64,000 nucleotides of DNA from Symbiodinium natans (taxonomy: Eukaryota; Sar; Dinophyceae; Suessiales; Symbiodiniaceae), in NCBI GenBank assembly GCA_905221605.1, contig CAJNDS010001112.1, positions 812,472 to 876,471 of the forward strand, written 5' to 3'. The notes under the pieces are model-generated. The model had not been told where the DNA came from and did not search any database. It saw nothing but the letters and a program-made list of their open reading frames with translations. Made by a program: the position numbers and the translations under genes. Shown in pieces: positions 54,036-63,320 of the stretch. Every line of letters starts with the position of its first letter. Position 1 is the first letter of the stretch.

Positions 54036-55025
54036 TCAGACGCGCGCATGCTCTTTTGGCACCGCTAACCGTCGAACCGTCGTCAACCAAGATTCTGGCA
54101 CCACTTCGAACAGAAGGACTATTCGAAAAGTCGTGTACATCGAATGGTGAAGAGGGATACACTGCGAAACTAAGGCATCATACAAGTCATGCGACAACAA
54201 GAGTTGAATTGTGAAAGGCCTATACAACATGAGGAATCGGCTAAGGAAGTCCTGCACATGAGTAAGCGTGAACTCAGAGACACGGTACATATACCATCCC
54301 TCTTGCACATCCAACCAAGCAAATTCGTAGCCACCCTGAGCTGACTGCCACACATGAAGCACAGCGCTCCAATCGACTGTATGCTGCAAGCACATTCTAG
54401 GGCTCTCCCAGGTGGTGGCACTCACAATGTGTGCAACATCTAGCTCATCTCCAGAGATCTGCAAAGCAAGCTCCTTCCATTTAGGTCTGTCATTAGCAAG
54501 AGCAAACATGCCATCCAACGTCAACCCAGGGAAACTTGGAGCTAAGATGTGCTGTAGCCACTGCATGGGGCTCGCCCACGGGCCAGGCTTTCCACCAAGC
54601 GGGGCGGTCGTGGATTGCAGCAACATGCGACACAGTGGATGACTTGGACCTTTACGCAACAGGTGGCCTAAAAAGGTAAAGCGTCGCTGATACCAACACC
54701 TGATCCACGAGCAATCGGCATGCTGCGACAAGAACGCATATGCTGCACGACGTCTGAGCCTTTGCAGGCACATGGCAGGACCTGCACGATATTCACCCGG
54801 CAAATACAAGTGTAGGGTCTTCGTAAGTAGCGTGACCTGCAGAACACGCAGCGTCTGAACATGGTCTCGTCTCACCGGCAACAGCGGCAAAAACCAAGCG
54901 AACTTTGAAAAGATGTATTTCTGTATATAGCGCAATGCTTGGACTGGGGAATTCCAATGGTGAAGCTTGAGTATGGTACTATGGCACGCGTAACCTGAGT
55001 TTGCCAACTGAACCACAGACTTCAT
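54036..55025 (-). pseudogene. Non-LTR retrotransposon ORF2 remnant (C-terminal, downstream of RT)
   Basis: A 329-codon open frame on minus. Residues about 110-130 read CWYQRRFTFLGHLLRKGPSH, resembling the conserved R-R-R-x-x-x-L-G-H-x-L-R word found after the reverse transcriptase domain of LINE-type elements; HPLCRMLL follows, as is usual there. The RT catalytic part itself (YxDD) is absent, and 5' of the frame lies a telomeric tract (55,050-55,080), so the copy is 5'-truncated. The second half (WKELALQISGDELDVAHI and W/Y-rich sequence) is not assigned. It could alternatively be a host gene carrying an old element tail. The uninterrupted frame suggests fairly recent insertion. Confidence 0.5.
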
Positions 55026-55881
55026 GAGGTTCTCGCCCTCTACTACTTCTAAACCCTAAACCCTAAACCCTAAACCCTAAAGTTTGAGCCGTGGGGGGTT
55101 CCTGGAGCCGAGCTTCGTTTCCAGCGGCGCGCGCTCGCCGGCGGCAAGCACCTGCATGGAGCTGTCAGGAAGACGTACTTGAGGGTTTGCAAATTCAGGG
55201 TTTAGGGTTTAGGGTTTAGGGTAGTTTAGGGTTTAGGGTTTAGGGTATTTTGGGGGGGTCCCTTCAAGGGGATTCTATTCTATTCGGGGTATGAAAGGGG
55301 GAGGTTCATGGTACTTAGTAGCCAATTGTAGCTGTACTTATAACTGTACTTATGACCATATTAGGGCACTTAAGGGGCTTATAAGTGGGTTATAAGTACA
55401 ATTATAACTGGTTAACAGGTACCATGAACCTCTAAGTACTTCCCAGATCTTCCAAAAACCCTTAATTGAGGAACATACCCTAATTTATGTTAAGGATCAT
55501 GATTATGATTTAGGGTTCGATACCCAGGCAGAAAAAAAAAACAAAAACAGGTTAAACTTCATTATTCCTTCTAACACAAGGAAACCCAAAAAAGGTTGAA
55601 AGTTCAACTATCGGCTAAGTAAGAAGAGCCCTCCGGCCAGCAGTCCTACGCTTTGTTGCCCTCTCCCTCAGGGCAGGAAGCCTTGAACAACTACTTAGTT
55701 GTCCAGTAACCTGGGGGAACTCAAGGTTCACCTTTGGGATTTTAAGGGGATTATACTAGCCGTTTAGGGCTTAGGGCTTAGGGCTTAGGGTTTAGGGTTT
55801 AGGGTTTAGGGTTTAGGGTTTAGGGTTAAAGGTTACCTACTCTACTACTAGGACTAACACAGATGCAACGACACACATACG
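55026..55881. other. Telomeric tracts and M5/M1 copies, no recognisable gene
   Basis: Telomeric tracts at 55,050-55,080, 55,196-55,246 and 55,764-55,826 (first units GCTTAGG variants). M5 at 55,301-55,437 (GAGGTTCATGGTACTTAG to GGTACCATGAACCTCTAAGT). Partial M1 at 55,443-55,516. Confidence 0.6.
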
Positions 55882-56190
55882 CCCAGATCTTCCAAAACCA
55901 CTTGATTACGGAATATACCCTACGAGTACTTCATAAACATGATCCCTGGCAAATATTTAGGGTATGTTCCTTCATTAAGGGGATTTTTGGAAGATCCGGG
56001 TACATGCGTACAATGGAGCATCTGCTTCTCTGGCAGCATAATCCACTCGCTCCAGGCGGACAATCTGCCTCAAACTTCCCCAGGAAAAAAGGCCAATACC
56101 CCGTCATTAAGGAACATAGATGATATTATGGATCTCTTAAAAAAACTACGGAAAATTCCGTAATTCCAAAGGGTATTGGGCTCTCTGGCC
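55882..56190. mobile_element. M1 element followed by a degenerate M2-like element
   Basis: M1 at 55,882-56,000 (CCCAGATCTTCCAAAACCAC to TTTGGAAGATCCGGG). 56,088-56,190 resembles M2 (GCCAATACCCCGTCATTAAG to GGGTATTGGGCTCTCTGG). Confidence 0.7.
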
Positions 56191-56276
56191 CCCCCAAAAC
56201 CGTCTCCGACAAAAATCGCAGACAATTGCAGTGAAGTGTTCAACTTCAGTAGCGACTTCGACACTGCTACTGTTTG

Positions 56277-56624
56277 CTAAGAACCACCCGCCCCCCCACC
56301 CCCCCCCCCCCCCCCCAAAAAAAAAAGGCAAAAGAACCAATCCCCATCTTGCCCTTATAAAGGTAAGAAGAGCTTTTTTTTTTTTTTTTTTTTTTTTTTG
56401 GGGGGGGGGGGGGGGGTTCTAGGCAAAAAGAAAAGAAACAATCCCTAAAATGCCCTTAAGAAGAGCTTGATTTTTGTGTGTGTGTGGGGGGGGGGGTTCT
56501 TAAGCAAAGAGTACTCAAAGAGCCAAATATCCCCTAACTAAGGAGTATACCTTACATCATATTAAGGATCCCCTTTCTAATTTAAGGTATTTTCCTAATA
56601 AAGGGGTATAAAGTGCCCTCTGGG
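56277..56624. mobile_element. Tandem M4 elements followed by an M2 element
   Basis: Two M4 copies share homopolymer ends: CTAAGAACC(C)n(A)n with CAATCCC and CCCTTATAAAGG inside, then (T)26(G)17TTCTAGG, then a second interior ending GGGGGTTCTTAAG at about 56,512. M2 at 56,513-56,624 follows. Confidence 0.65.
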
Positions 56625-58940
56625 TAGTCTGCCAGCGAACCTCCACTGCCCGGACGAGGCTGCCGATGCTCAGGCGATGGGCATTGCGAGACCTGGGGTT
56701 AATGTAGGAGCCAGGTTGTTTTGGTGTGTGTTTTTTTTTTGATTTTTTTGGTGTATGTTTTTGGGTTTAGGGTGTAGGGTGTAGGGTTTAGGGCTTAGGG
56801 CTTAGGGTTTAGGGCTGAGAAAACCAAAACAACACACAAAAAATGCACAAAAAGAACCCCCACCCGTTGATGTAGGTGCCTAAAGAATCAGAACAGTGCT
56901 TTGGGGTTGTTCTAGTATAGTTATTTTAGGACCACAAGGGAATGATGTCAGCAATTATTCCGACCCCCATATTACCCTTACCCCACTTGCAGCTACCTCT
57001 GGCCCAGGTAGCCCAGTAACCATACTACAATAAGAGTACCCCCCCCCCCCTCCTTTTAGGGTTTAGGGTTTAGGGTTTTGTGGTTACCCTATAAGGGACA
57101 CCTACTTGGAGGTTCGTTGGGTAGGGTTAGAAGTAGGGTTCTACGTAGGGGAGCTATGGTTATAAGCTTACTTAGGGTACCTATGACCGTACTTATAAAT
57201 ACCACCTCCAAGTAACTCTGCTTACATATCATTCCAGTGGCTCACCGCCAATATTTCCGATGATGGTACTTAAACTCTCAATGGCTGCCCTCCAACATCT
57301 CCAGCATGCACCAAGCAGAAAGGATGCAACCATAAAGGTGGAGCCCAGGGACAAGGAATAGCAGGCCTTTGCATACCTGGGCGATGACTTTCGGGAGCTT
57401 TCTCATCCCGGCCCCATCAGGTCTGGTTGAGGTTGATGTCTGGGTCCCTATGCTTAGAGGTTCATGGGTAGTTATAAGTAGGGCAAGTAGCCTAGAAAGG
57501 GTAATAAGTAAAGCTACCATACTTGTAACCCTACTTGTAGCTACCCATGAACCTCCTTGTAAACCCTAAGTCCGAGTCCTATGAGGCCTTATCCTGAGCC
57601 TACAGCAAACCGAAAACACCGACAGGACGAAGCCCCAGTGGACACGTGAAGAGCTCTCCATGGAAAAAAAAGGGCTACGTGTTCACCCTGAGAAGCCCGG
57701 GGCATTCTGCCTACGCCTAGGGCGCTTAAAACCTTAAAAAGAAACCCATCATGTCCAGAACTGCCCAAGTGTAGGATGCAGGACGGTTAGGATGCCCATC
57801 TTCCAAAAAGGGCGGAATACAACTGGAAGTTAAAGCACGTTGACTGCTTCGGTTCGGGACTTGATTTGCCTTTCGCAGCCATTATCATAAGCCTTGGGAA
57901 CCCTAAACCCTAAACCCTAAATCCAGAACCCTCTGTTATCCGTCACGGCTGCCTCAGGTCGTCCATCGAATGCCTCGCCAACTCTTCGACAGCCTCCGCA
58001 AGAAACGGCCTAGGGTTTAGGGTTTAGGATTTGAAACCCTAAACTCTATACAGCTGTCTATGAGGGCCTAACCCCAACAAACCGGATTCGAGCAACCTTT
58101 CCAGATCCGCTCCCTCTCTCTCGCGCTCTGTCTCGCCCCAAACCCTACCCTCCCCAAAGTAGATTAAACTCGAAACCCCTAAGCCCTCAACACACCCGAA
58201 ACCCCAACCCAAAACCCTAAAACCCTTCTACCCTAAACCCTAAACCCTGAACGCTACTGCAACCACGAAACCCTCGAACATTTAAAACAGCAACCCTACA
58301 CCCTATAAGCCCTAAGCCCCAAGCCCTAAACTCTAAACCCTAAACGCTACTCTAACCTTGAAACTCTAGAAAGCTACTCTAACCTTGAAACTCTAGAAAG
58401 CTACTCTAACCTTGAAACTCTAGAAAATGCCAAGAAGACCCTTCTGGAGCCTGCTGCGCGGGCACCAGCACTGGCTGGGGGTCGGAGCCGGTATTGCGGT
58501 TCGCCTCCTCCTCTTGGGTTTGTGTGTCTCTGGCGAGGGTTTAGGGTTTAGGGTTTAGGGTCTAGGGTCTAGGGTTTAGGGTTTGGGGTTTAGGGTTTAG
58601 GGTTTAGGGTTTAGGGTTTAGGGCGCGCATCCTTCTGCTTCCACAGCTGCTGCATCTTGGCCTTCCTTTCGTGGCGCCGGGCCTGCCACTTGGAGGTTCA
58701 GGGTACTTTATAACCCAAAGGGTTTAGGGTTTAGGGTTTAGGTCAACTGTACTTATCACCCACTTATAAGCCCTCTAAGTGCCCTGATAGGGGTATAGTT
58801 GGGATATAGGTACAGTGATAATCGGGTTACTGAGTACTATGATCCGCCAAGCAGATAATGACACGGGAGCGGAATAGGATCGCTTCTCTCTAAAGTAGGG
58901 TCCCTTTTGGGGATCCTTATGATAAGGCTGCCCCTCTTCT
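56625..58940. other. Repeat-rich stretch without a recognisable gene
   Basis: Telomeric tracts at 56,763-56,815, 57,056-57,077, 57,898-57,921, 58,010-58,030, 58,228-58,252 and 58,536-58,624. M5 copies at 57,113-57,214, 57,457-57,556 and 58,687-58,852 (the last with a telomeric patch). Three 33-bp copies of CTACTCTAACCTTGAAACTC at 58,349-58,425. Unique DNA around 57,220-57,450 has short frames on both strands. Confidence 0.5.
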
Positions 58941-61717
58941 TTAGGGTACTCTCCAAAAAGACCATGATTTTGAGACCTGGCCACCTAAAGTTGCCCAAAA
59001 TGCTTGGCTTGTTGTCGTCGGTTGCCTACGAATCTCTTGAAAGGGGGGGGGGCTTTTTGAAACATGAGCCTACTTGGAGGTTCATGGGTACTTTTAAGTA
59101 GGGTCATAAGTACTGTACCCTAAATAGGTCGATAAGTGTACCATATACTTATAACCCTACTTTGTAAATACGCATGAACCTCCAAGTACAGCCTTTGGGG
59201 TTCCTACCAGGCAACTATACAGCAGCTGAGCCTCCGCCACACGGAGCTCGCTGTTGGCATCATCTGATGGGCCAAGAAACTTCTCCCCAGCCAGCCCGCG
59301 TTCCAGGAGCGTGATGCGTTCTTTGCGGGTGAGCTCACGGTGATCTGCTTCTGCTATCTCTGCTGGCGAGGGCGGTGGAGGATCAATGGAGCTCAAGTCA
59401 AACTGTTTCAGCCACTCTTCACGGGCGGTCTTCAAGGCATCAGCAGCCTGCAGCGCCTCGGCTGCAGCGTCGGGCTCAGCCGCTGGAGCTTCCGCAGCTT
59501 CCGCTGGTGTGCCCTCTGCGTCTGCAGGGGGCCCTTGGTCTCCGCCTGCTTCCCCCTCCAGCGTCTCCTAGTTCATGGTTGGGATAGTATTAAAATTTTA
59601 AATTTGTATATTCCTTATTGGGTTTAAGTACCCTTAAAAATGCAAAATGTTACCCAACTATGACAAAGTCTGAGCCTCGGGAGCGACTTCCTCCGCCTGC
59701 TCTGGCGCAGTGTCAGGTTCGGCCCTGGCTTCCGGTAGCGAGGCCGGGAAGAAGGACTCCCACACGGCGTCGAGCTCTGCACTCAATTCCTAGGAGGGCC
59801 CCCCAAAAGGCCCCCTAAAAGATACTCCTGAAGATGATCCTCTTCAACCCAATAAGGGAACCATAGAAAAATGATCCTCTTCAACCCAAGAAGGGAAACA
59901 TAGAAAAATGATCCTCTTCAACCCAATAAGGGAGAAAAATATAAAATGTCCTAAGAAATAAGAAAACCTACCGAGATTCCGGGTCCTGGGCCTCCTCTCT
60001 CTCCTGGTTTTCCTGGGCCTCCTGGGATTTCTGGGCCTCCAGGGCCTCCAGGGAACCCTAAACCCTAAACCCTAAACCCTAAACCCTAAACCCTAAACCC
60101 TAAACTCGGGCCGAGTGAGAAGGCCTCCTTGACCTCCTCTGTGCTGTGGAAGCTTTCCCCCGGATCCACAAAGCTGTGCTGGTATTCCTATACTTCATGG
60201 TTGAAACAGTATTGAAAATGCACATTTCTATTTATTATTCTTACTGAGTTGAAAGTACCCTGAAAAACATGCAAAATTTTACCCCACTATGACAGAGATT
60301 CGTACTTGGCCTGCACCTCCACTGAGGGCTGCAGCAGCTCATCCTCCTCTTCTTGAGGTGCCGGGTGCGAGGCTTCACAGGGCTCCGGATGCTGCGGAGC
60401 CGAGCCTTAGCTGCTTAGTTCATATTAGCCCTTTCAAAACGTGCGCACTTTCAGGTCTACTAGGTCTTTTTTTGGGGGGAGATTAGAGTCTTCTAGTAGC
60501 CCAAGAAAAGTGCACAAAGTGTGTACTCATTCAGCTACTAAGGAGCTCTCTGATCGGCCGAAGGCGGCCGGAGCAGCTTCCTCCGCAGTCGCCAAGGCAC
60601 TGGGGTCGTTGTGCCTTCCAGCGTCCGCGTGTCTTTCCTTGGCTGGGCTCTTAGGACTGGCTCTTCGGACTTTAACATTTTGAGGGCATTTGTAAAGCCT
60701 ACAAGAAGGAGCTTAAGAGTTACACCCTAAACCCTAAACCCTAAACCCTAAACCCTAAACCCTAAACCCTAAACCCTAAACCCTAAACCCTAAACCCTAA
60801 ACCCTAAACCCTAAACCCTTCAGAAGTGAGCCAAGGTTTCCGCAGACGCCGGGCGGGCACCGGGACCATAGAGCATGCGCTCCAAGGCGGTGGCGGCTTC
60901 ATCCGCCTCAGCCTCTAAGGTACGACCCCAAGAGCCCAATATTGCTTAATTAAAGAATAAACCCTAAACCCTAAACCCTTAAAATAAGGAAGTTAAATCA
61001 TATTCAGGATCCCTATATGATTTAAGGTGTACTCCTTAATTAAGCGATATTGGGCTCTTTGGGGAAGCGAACCCCTTCAAGGGTTTATGGCTCACATACC
61101 TTCATAGGAATGTTTTAGTGGTATGGGAAATGAACCCTTAAAAGGGTTTAGGGTTCATATACACCTTAGTAGGAATCATCCTGGTTTCGGGTCTCTGACC
61201 CCAATTTTTGGGGTTCATTTGGTCAGCAAGGAGCCTCTGCATGGGACCGGCGCTCATCGACAGCTCGGGCCGTGTATACTGAGCCATCCTCCTAGGTTTG
61301 GCTCCAAATCAGCCTCTGAAAAATGTTTAGGGTTTAGGGTTTAGGGTTTAGGGTTTAGGGTTTAGGGATATGATCCTCTTAAACCCAAGAATAAGAAAAT
61401 ATAGATGTCCCAAAGGCCTACCTAGTCTCGTTTCGATCCTCACATAGCTCTGGCCGGGTTGAAGGCGTCACAGGCGTGTCCACCCGAAGCGTCCCAGGAA
61501 CTTGCCGGTACACTTGCGCTGCTCTGTCTGGGTCTGTTCTCTTGACAGACCTTGGCAAACCGCATCTCGCACCGAGGACTCCCCAGATCTTGCAAAACCC
61601 CTTGACTAAAGAATATGACTCGAATTTATACGAAGGAACATTATGTCATTATTATGAATTAGGATGTGTTCCTTAGTTAAGGGGTTTTTGAAGATCTGGG
61701 ACTCTACTTGCCCCCAT
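58941..61717 (-). CDS. Gene C: eleven-exon acidic Ala/Glu-rich protein, function unknown
   Basis: Minus strand. Exons proposed: 61,717-61,708; 61,578-61,430; 61,291-61,235; 60,912-60,822; 60,669-60,547; 60,405-60,302; 60,187-60,106; 60,057-~59,980 (or 59,972); 59,789-59,676; 59,567-59,193 (or 59,208); 59,069-58,941. Each junction was chosen where a G-starting donor and an AG acceptor flank an inserted element and the frame stays open. The start has an in-frame TAG upstream; the stop is TAA. The protein is rich in Ala, Glu and Pro (TPAEAAEAPAAEPDAAAEAL), with a helical stretch ALKTAREEWLKQFDL and ELTRKERITLLERGLAG, probably coiled coil, no signal peptide. The true end may differ because an M7 element overlaps the last exon. 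Sites at exons 4/5 and 7/8 are the least sure. Confidence 0.55.
59070..59192 (-). mobile_element. Gene C intron 10 = M5 element
   Basis: M5 (TACTTGGAGGTTCATG...CATGAACCTCCAAGTA, 59,071-59,188) between GGCTG and GGCTC. Options: CCAAAG|GCTGTAC with GTAG|GCTCATG (GC-AG), or GCCTG|GTAGGAAC (GT-AG, from 59,207). Both keep the frame. Confidence 0.65.
59568..59675 (-). mobile_element. Gene C intron 9, gene A intron 2 family
   Basis: Element TTTGTCATAGTTGGG...CCCAACCATGAACTAG with flanking CAGAC/GAGAC. The only in-frame choice with AG acceptor is CCCGAG|GCTCAGAC...ACTAG|GAGACG (GC-AG). Confidence 0.6.
59790..59979 (-). mobile_element. Gene C intron 8 with three 38-bp internal repeats
   Basis: GAAT flanks both sides: CCG|GAATCTCGGTAGG ... 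GCCCTCCTAG|GAATTGAG. A GA-AG intron restores D-P-E-L-S-A. An alternative GT donor (TCTCG|GTAGG) keeps the frame only if exon 8 is read in another frame. Interior repeats ATGATCCTCTTCAACCCAA recur at about 59,834, 59,871 and 59,910; the same word is in intron 2 (61,370). Confidence 0.65.
60058..60105 (-). other. Gene C intron 7: telomeric tract acting as intron
   Basis: Between exons on minus lies only GTTTAGGG...TTTAG, 48 bp, starting GT and ending AG. Read through, it would give a stop within three units. If only the tract is removed, exon 8 is read as a Gly/Pro-rich frame and needs the GT donor at 59,971. If the donor is GAG|GTCAAG at about 60,133, exon 8 is an acidic coiled-coil frame and the GA donor follows. 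In both cases the telomeric TTTAG supplies the acceptor. Confidence 0.5.
60188..60301 (-). mobile_element. Gene C intron 6, gene A intron 2 family, GA donor
   Basis: GAAT on both sides: AAGTAC|GAATCTCTGTCATAG ... CATGAAGTATAG|GAATACC. GA-AG splicing restores K-Y-E-Y-Q-H. The element has TCATAGTGGGGTAA and AACCATGAAGTATAG ends. Confidence 0.7.
60406..60546 (-). mobile_element. Gene C intron 5, gene B intron 3 family, GC donor
   Basis: GCTC on both sides: CAGAGA|GCTCCTTAGTAGCTG ... GCAGCTAAG|GCTCGG. Inverted ends CTTAGTAGCTG and CAGCTAAG. GC-AG splicing restores S-E-S-S-A-P. Confidence 0.75.
60670..60821 (-). other. Gene C intron 4 with telomeric array (boundaries uncertain)
   Basis: 60,724-60,818 is about 13 telomeric units. 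A GA donor (CTTCT|GAAGGG) with acceptor TTAAAG|TCCGAAG keeps the frame; an acceptor with a better pyrimidine tract, CTTCTTGTAG at 60,699, does not match that phase. Confidence 0.45.
60913..61234 (-). mobile_element. Gene C intron 3: two stacked elements, GC donor
   Basis: GAGGCT on both sides: GCAGAG|GCTCCTTGC ... CTTAGAG|GCTGAGG. GC-AG restores H-A-E-A-E-A-D. It contains a GAACCC-type element (61,070-61,230) and an M2 element with a telomeric patch (60,929-61,063). Confidence 0.7.
61292..61429 (-). mobile_element. Gene C intron 2 with telomeric tract, GA donor
   Basis: GAGA/GAGG on the two sides: CGAAAC|GAGACTAGGTAGG ... CAAACCTAG|GAGGATGG. Inverted ends CTAGGTAGG and CAAACCTAG. GA-AG restores R-N-E-D-G-S. 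Telomeric tract at 61,325-61,367 inside. Confidence 0.7.
61579..61707 (-). mobile_element. Gene C intron 1 = M1 element
   Basis: M1 (61,582-61,700) with GAGT on both sides. GT donor GGGGCAA|GTAGAGT and acceptor CTGGGGAG|TCCTCGG keep the frame from the ATG. 129 bp. Confidence 0.6.
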
Positions 61718-62164
61718 CCAAGACTACGGCGTGACAATGGACAAGCCAAGAATCCTGGCGCAGGGCAAAATAAAGAAACGCGGAATTCTACAACAACAGC
61801 ACATGCATGACCCCAACCCTGAACCCTGAACCCTGAACCCTAAACCCTAAACCCTAAACCCTAAACCCTAACCCTAAACCCTAAACCCTAAACCCTAAAA
61901 AACATATATCTCTCGAGCCAAAAGCGACTGTAAGAGGAGGTCGAGCTGGTGATTCGCATCCTTCAGCCTTGGTAGCCCAGAAACCATATCATAAGGGTAG
62001 CCTGCTTAGGGTTTAGGGTTTAGGGTTTAGGGTTTAGGGTTTAGGGTTTAGGGTTTAGGGTTTAGGGTTTAGGGTTTAGGGTTTAGGGTTTAGGGTTTAG
62101 GGTTTAGGGTTTAGGGTTTAGGGCGAGACCCAGGAGTATCCTGTCTTTCAAGGGTCTCCAGAAG
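61718..62164. other. Upstream of gene C: telomeric arrays
   Basis: CCCTAAA array at 61,810-61,898 and TTTAGGG array at 62,006-62,124 (about 17 units). At 61,913-61,926 the minus strand reads CTTTTGGCTCGAGAG, a weak match to the spliced leader end TTTTGGCTCAAG; it may be a decayed relict or chance. Confidence 0.5.
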
Positions 62165-62490
62165 TGGTATATCCTAGAGTCAATAGTTTTTCTATCTTAG
62201 TTCTTTTACTTTTATCTCTTTCCTAATCCTTCTGTAATCTCAGAATTTGGAGGTGGTACAGGATGAACAATTTTCACCATTATCCACTTCTTTTATGACT
62301 TTATCACCTTGAAGTACAGGAAATCTTATCTTTGGATTATTCATCTCTAGTATATCTTCATGTCTTACATCTCTTAACCTTTGGACAGCAATTCTAAATC
62401 TGAGATCTTATTATCTGACATTAAAGCCTCCCATTATTTCCTTGGGCTTTCTTCATTACAGCTTTCATGCGTTTACATTTGCCCTTTTTG
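62165..62490. other. AT-rich island of unknown origin
   Basis: About 325 bp, clearly AT-richer than its surroundings, without telomeric words. Minus strand is A-rich (AAGAAAGCCCAAGGAAATAA) with many stops. No homologous copy elsewhere in the window. Possible sources are an organelle or foreign insertion or an AT-rich transposon piece. Confidence 0.5.
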
Positions 62491-62878
62491 GTTTTCAAAA
62501 ACTATCAGGGAACCCCAACCCTAAACAAAGTAAAAAAAAAAGGCCTACTCCGAGCCCTTGTTACTTTACAATGGCACCTTGAACAAAAAACGGGAAAAAG
62601 CGAACCCTAAACCCTAAACCCTCTGGGCTACCAAGTGGCGCTTCCACATCCGCAAGCGCCTCCTTCAACCGCTGATCCAGGTCGAAGTTCATGAAGATCA
62701 TGGTAGGGGCTATGAGCCACGGATGCTGCAATTTAGGGTTTAGGGTTTAGGGTTTAGGGTTTAGGGCTTCAGGGTTTAGGTTTTCAGGGTTGCAGAGTTT
62801 AGGGCCCCAGGGTTTAGGGCTTGTAGGGGCCCAGTTACGCGCACTTGGACAAGCCAAGCCAGGCATGGGTTGGCTCAA
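62491..62878. other. Element fragment, exon-like piece and telomeric DNA
   Basis: 62,500-62,560 (AGGGAACCCCAACCCTAAAC, GGCCTACTCCGAG) matches 46,890-46,940 and 31,555-31,600. 62,625-62,725 is unique. Telomeric tract at 62,732-62,770 followed by degenerate units to 62,825. Confidence 0.5.
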
Positions 62879-63037
62879 CCCAAATCTTCCAAAACCCTTT
62901 AGTTTCAAGTAGGGTTTAGGGTTTAGGGTTTAGGGTTGAGGGTACCCCTTAACTGAGGAGTATACCCTACTTCATACTAAGGAGCATGGTTTGACTTGGG
63001 GTATATTCCTTCATTAAGGGGTTTTGGAAGATCTGGG
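62879..63037. mobile_element. M1 element with telomeric tract in the left arm
   Basis: CCCAAATCTTCCAAAACCC at left, GGGGTTTTGGAAGATCTGGG at right. After the left terminus come about four TTTAGGG units (62,911-62,938), then a second left-arm start (ACCCCTTAACTGAGGAGTAT). Confidence 0.8.
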
Positions 63038-63098
63038 AAAATGCCCTGCGATGCGACAGCGTTGTGCCACAATACTCCAAATGGCACGTACCATGTAT

Positions 63099-63320
63099 CA
63101 TTTGGGATGCTCCCCCTTATACTATCCAGATCTTCCAAAACCCCTGATTCAGGAATATACCCTAGTTCATAATAATGATCCTTAGTATAAATTAGGGAAT
63201 ATTCCTTAATTAAGGGGTTTTGTAAGATCTGGGTCACAGTCCCGAAAAGGGGTTTTAATAGGAGGTACTAGAATCCCTATTAAGGACTGTTAGTATAAGG
63301 GGGAACATTCCAAATTATCA
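63099..63320. mobile_element. M3 element with a nested M1 element
   Basis: M3 left part TTGGGATGCTCCCCCTTATA is broken after ACTAT by a complete M1 copy (63,126-63,233; CCAGATCTTCC to GTAAGATCTGGG). M3 resumes with AATCCCTATTAAGGACTGTT and ends AAGGGGGAACATTCCAAA. Confidence 0.85.

Noticed and set aside
61913-61926. Third spliced-leader relict upstream of gene C (CTTTTGGCTCGAGAG)
   Set aside because: Only about ten of twelve bases match, there is no doubled form, and it is 200 bp from the proposed start across a telomeric array. Kept only as a possibility.
18900-62880. tRNA genes, from T-loop-like words such as GTTCGAATC or GTTCGATTCC (for example 18,926, 19,648)
   Set aside because: No matching acceptor and anticodon stems could be built around them by eye.
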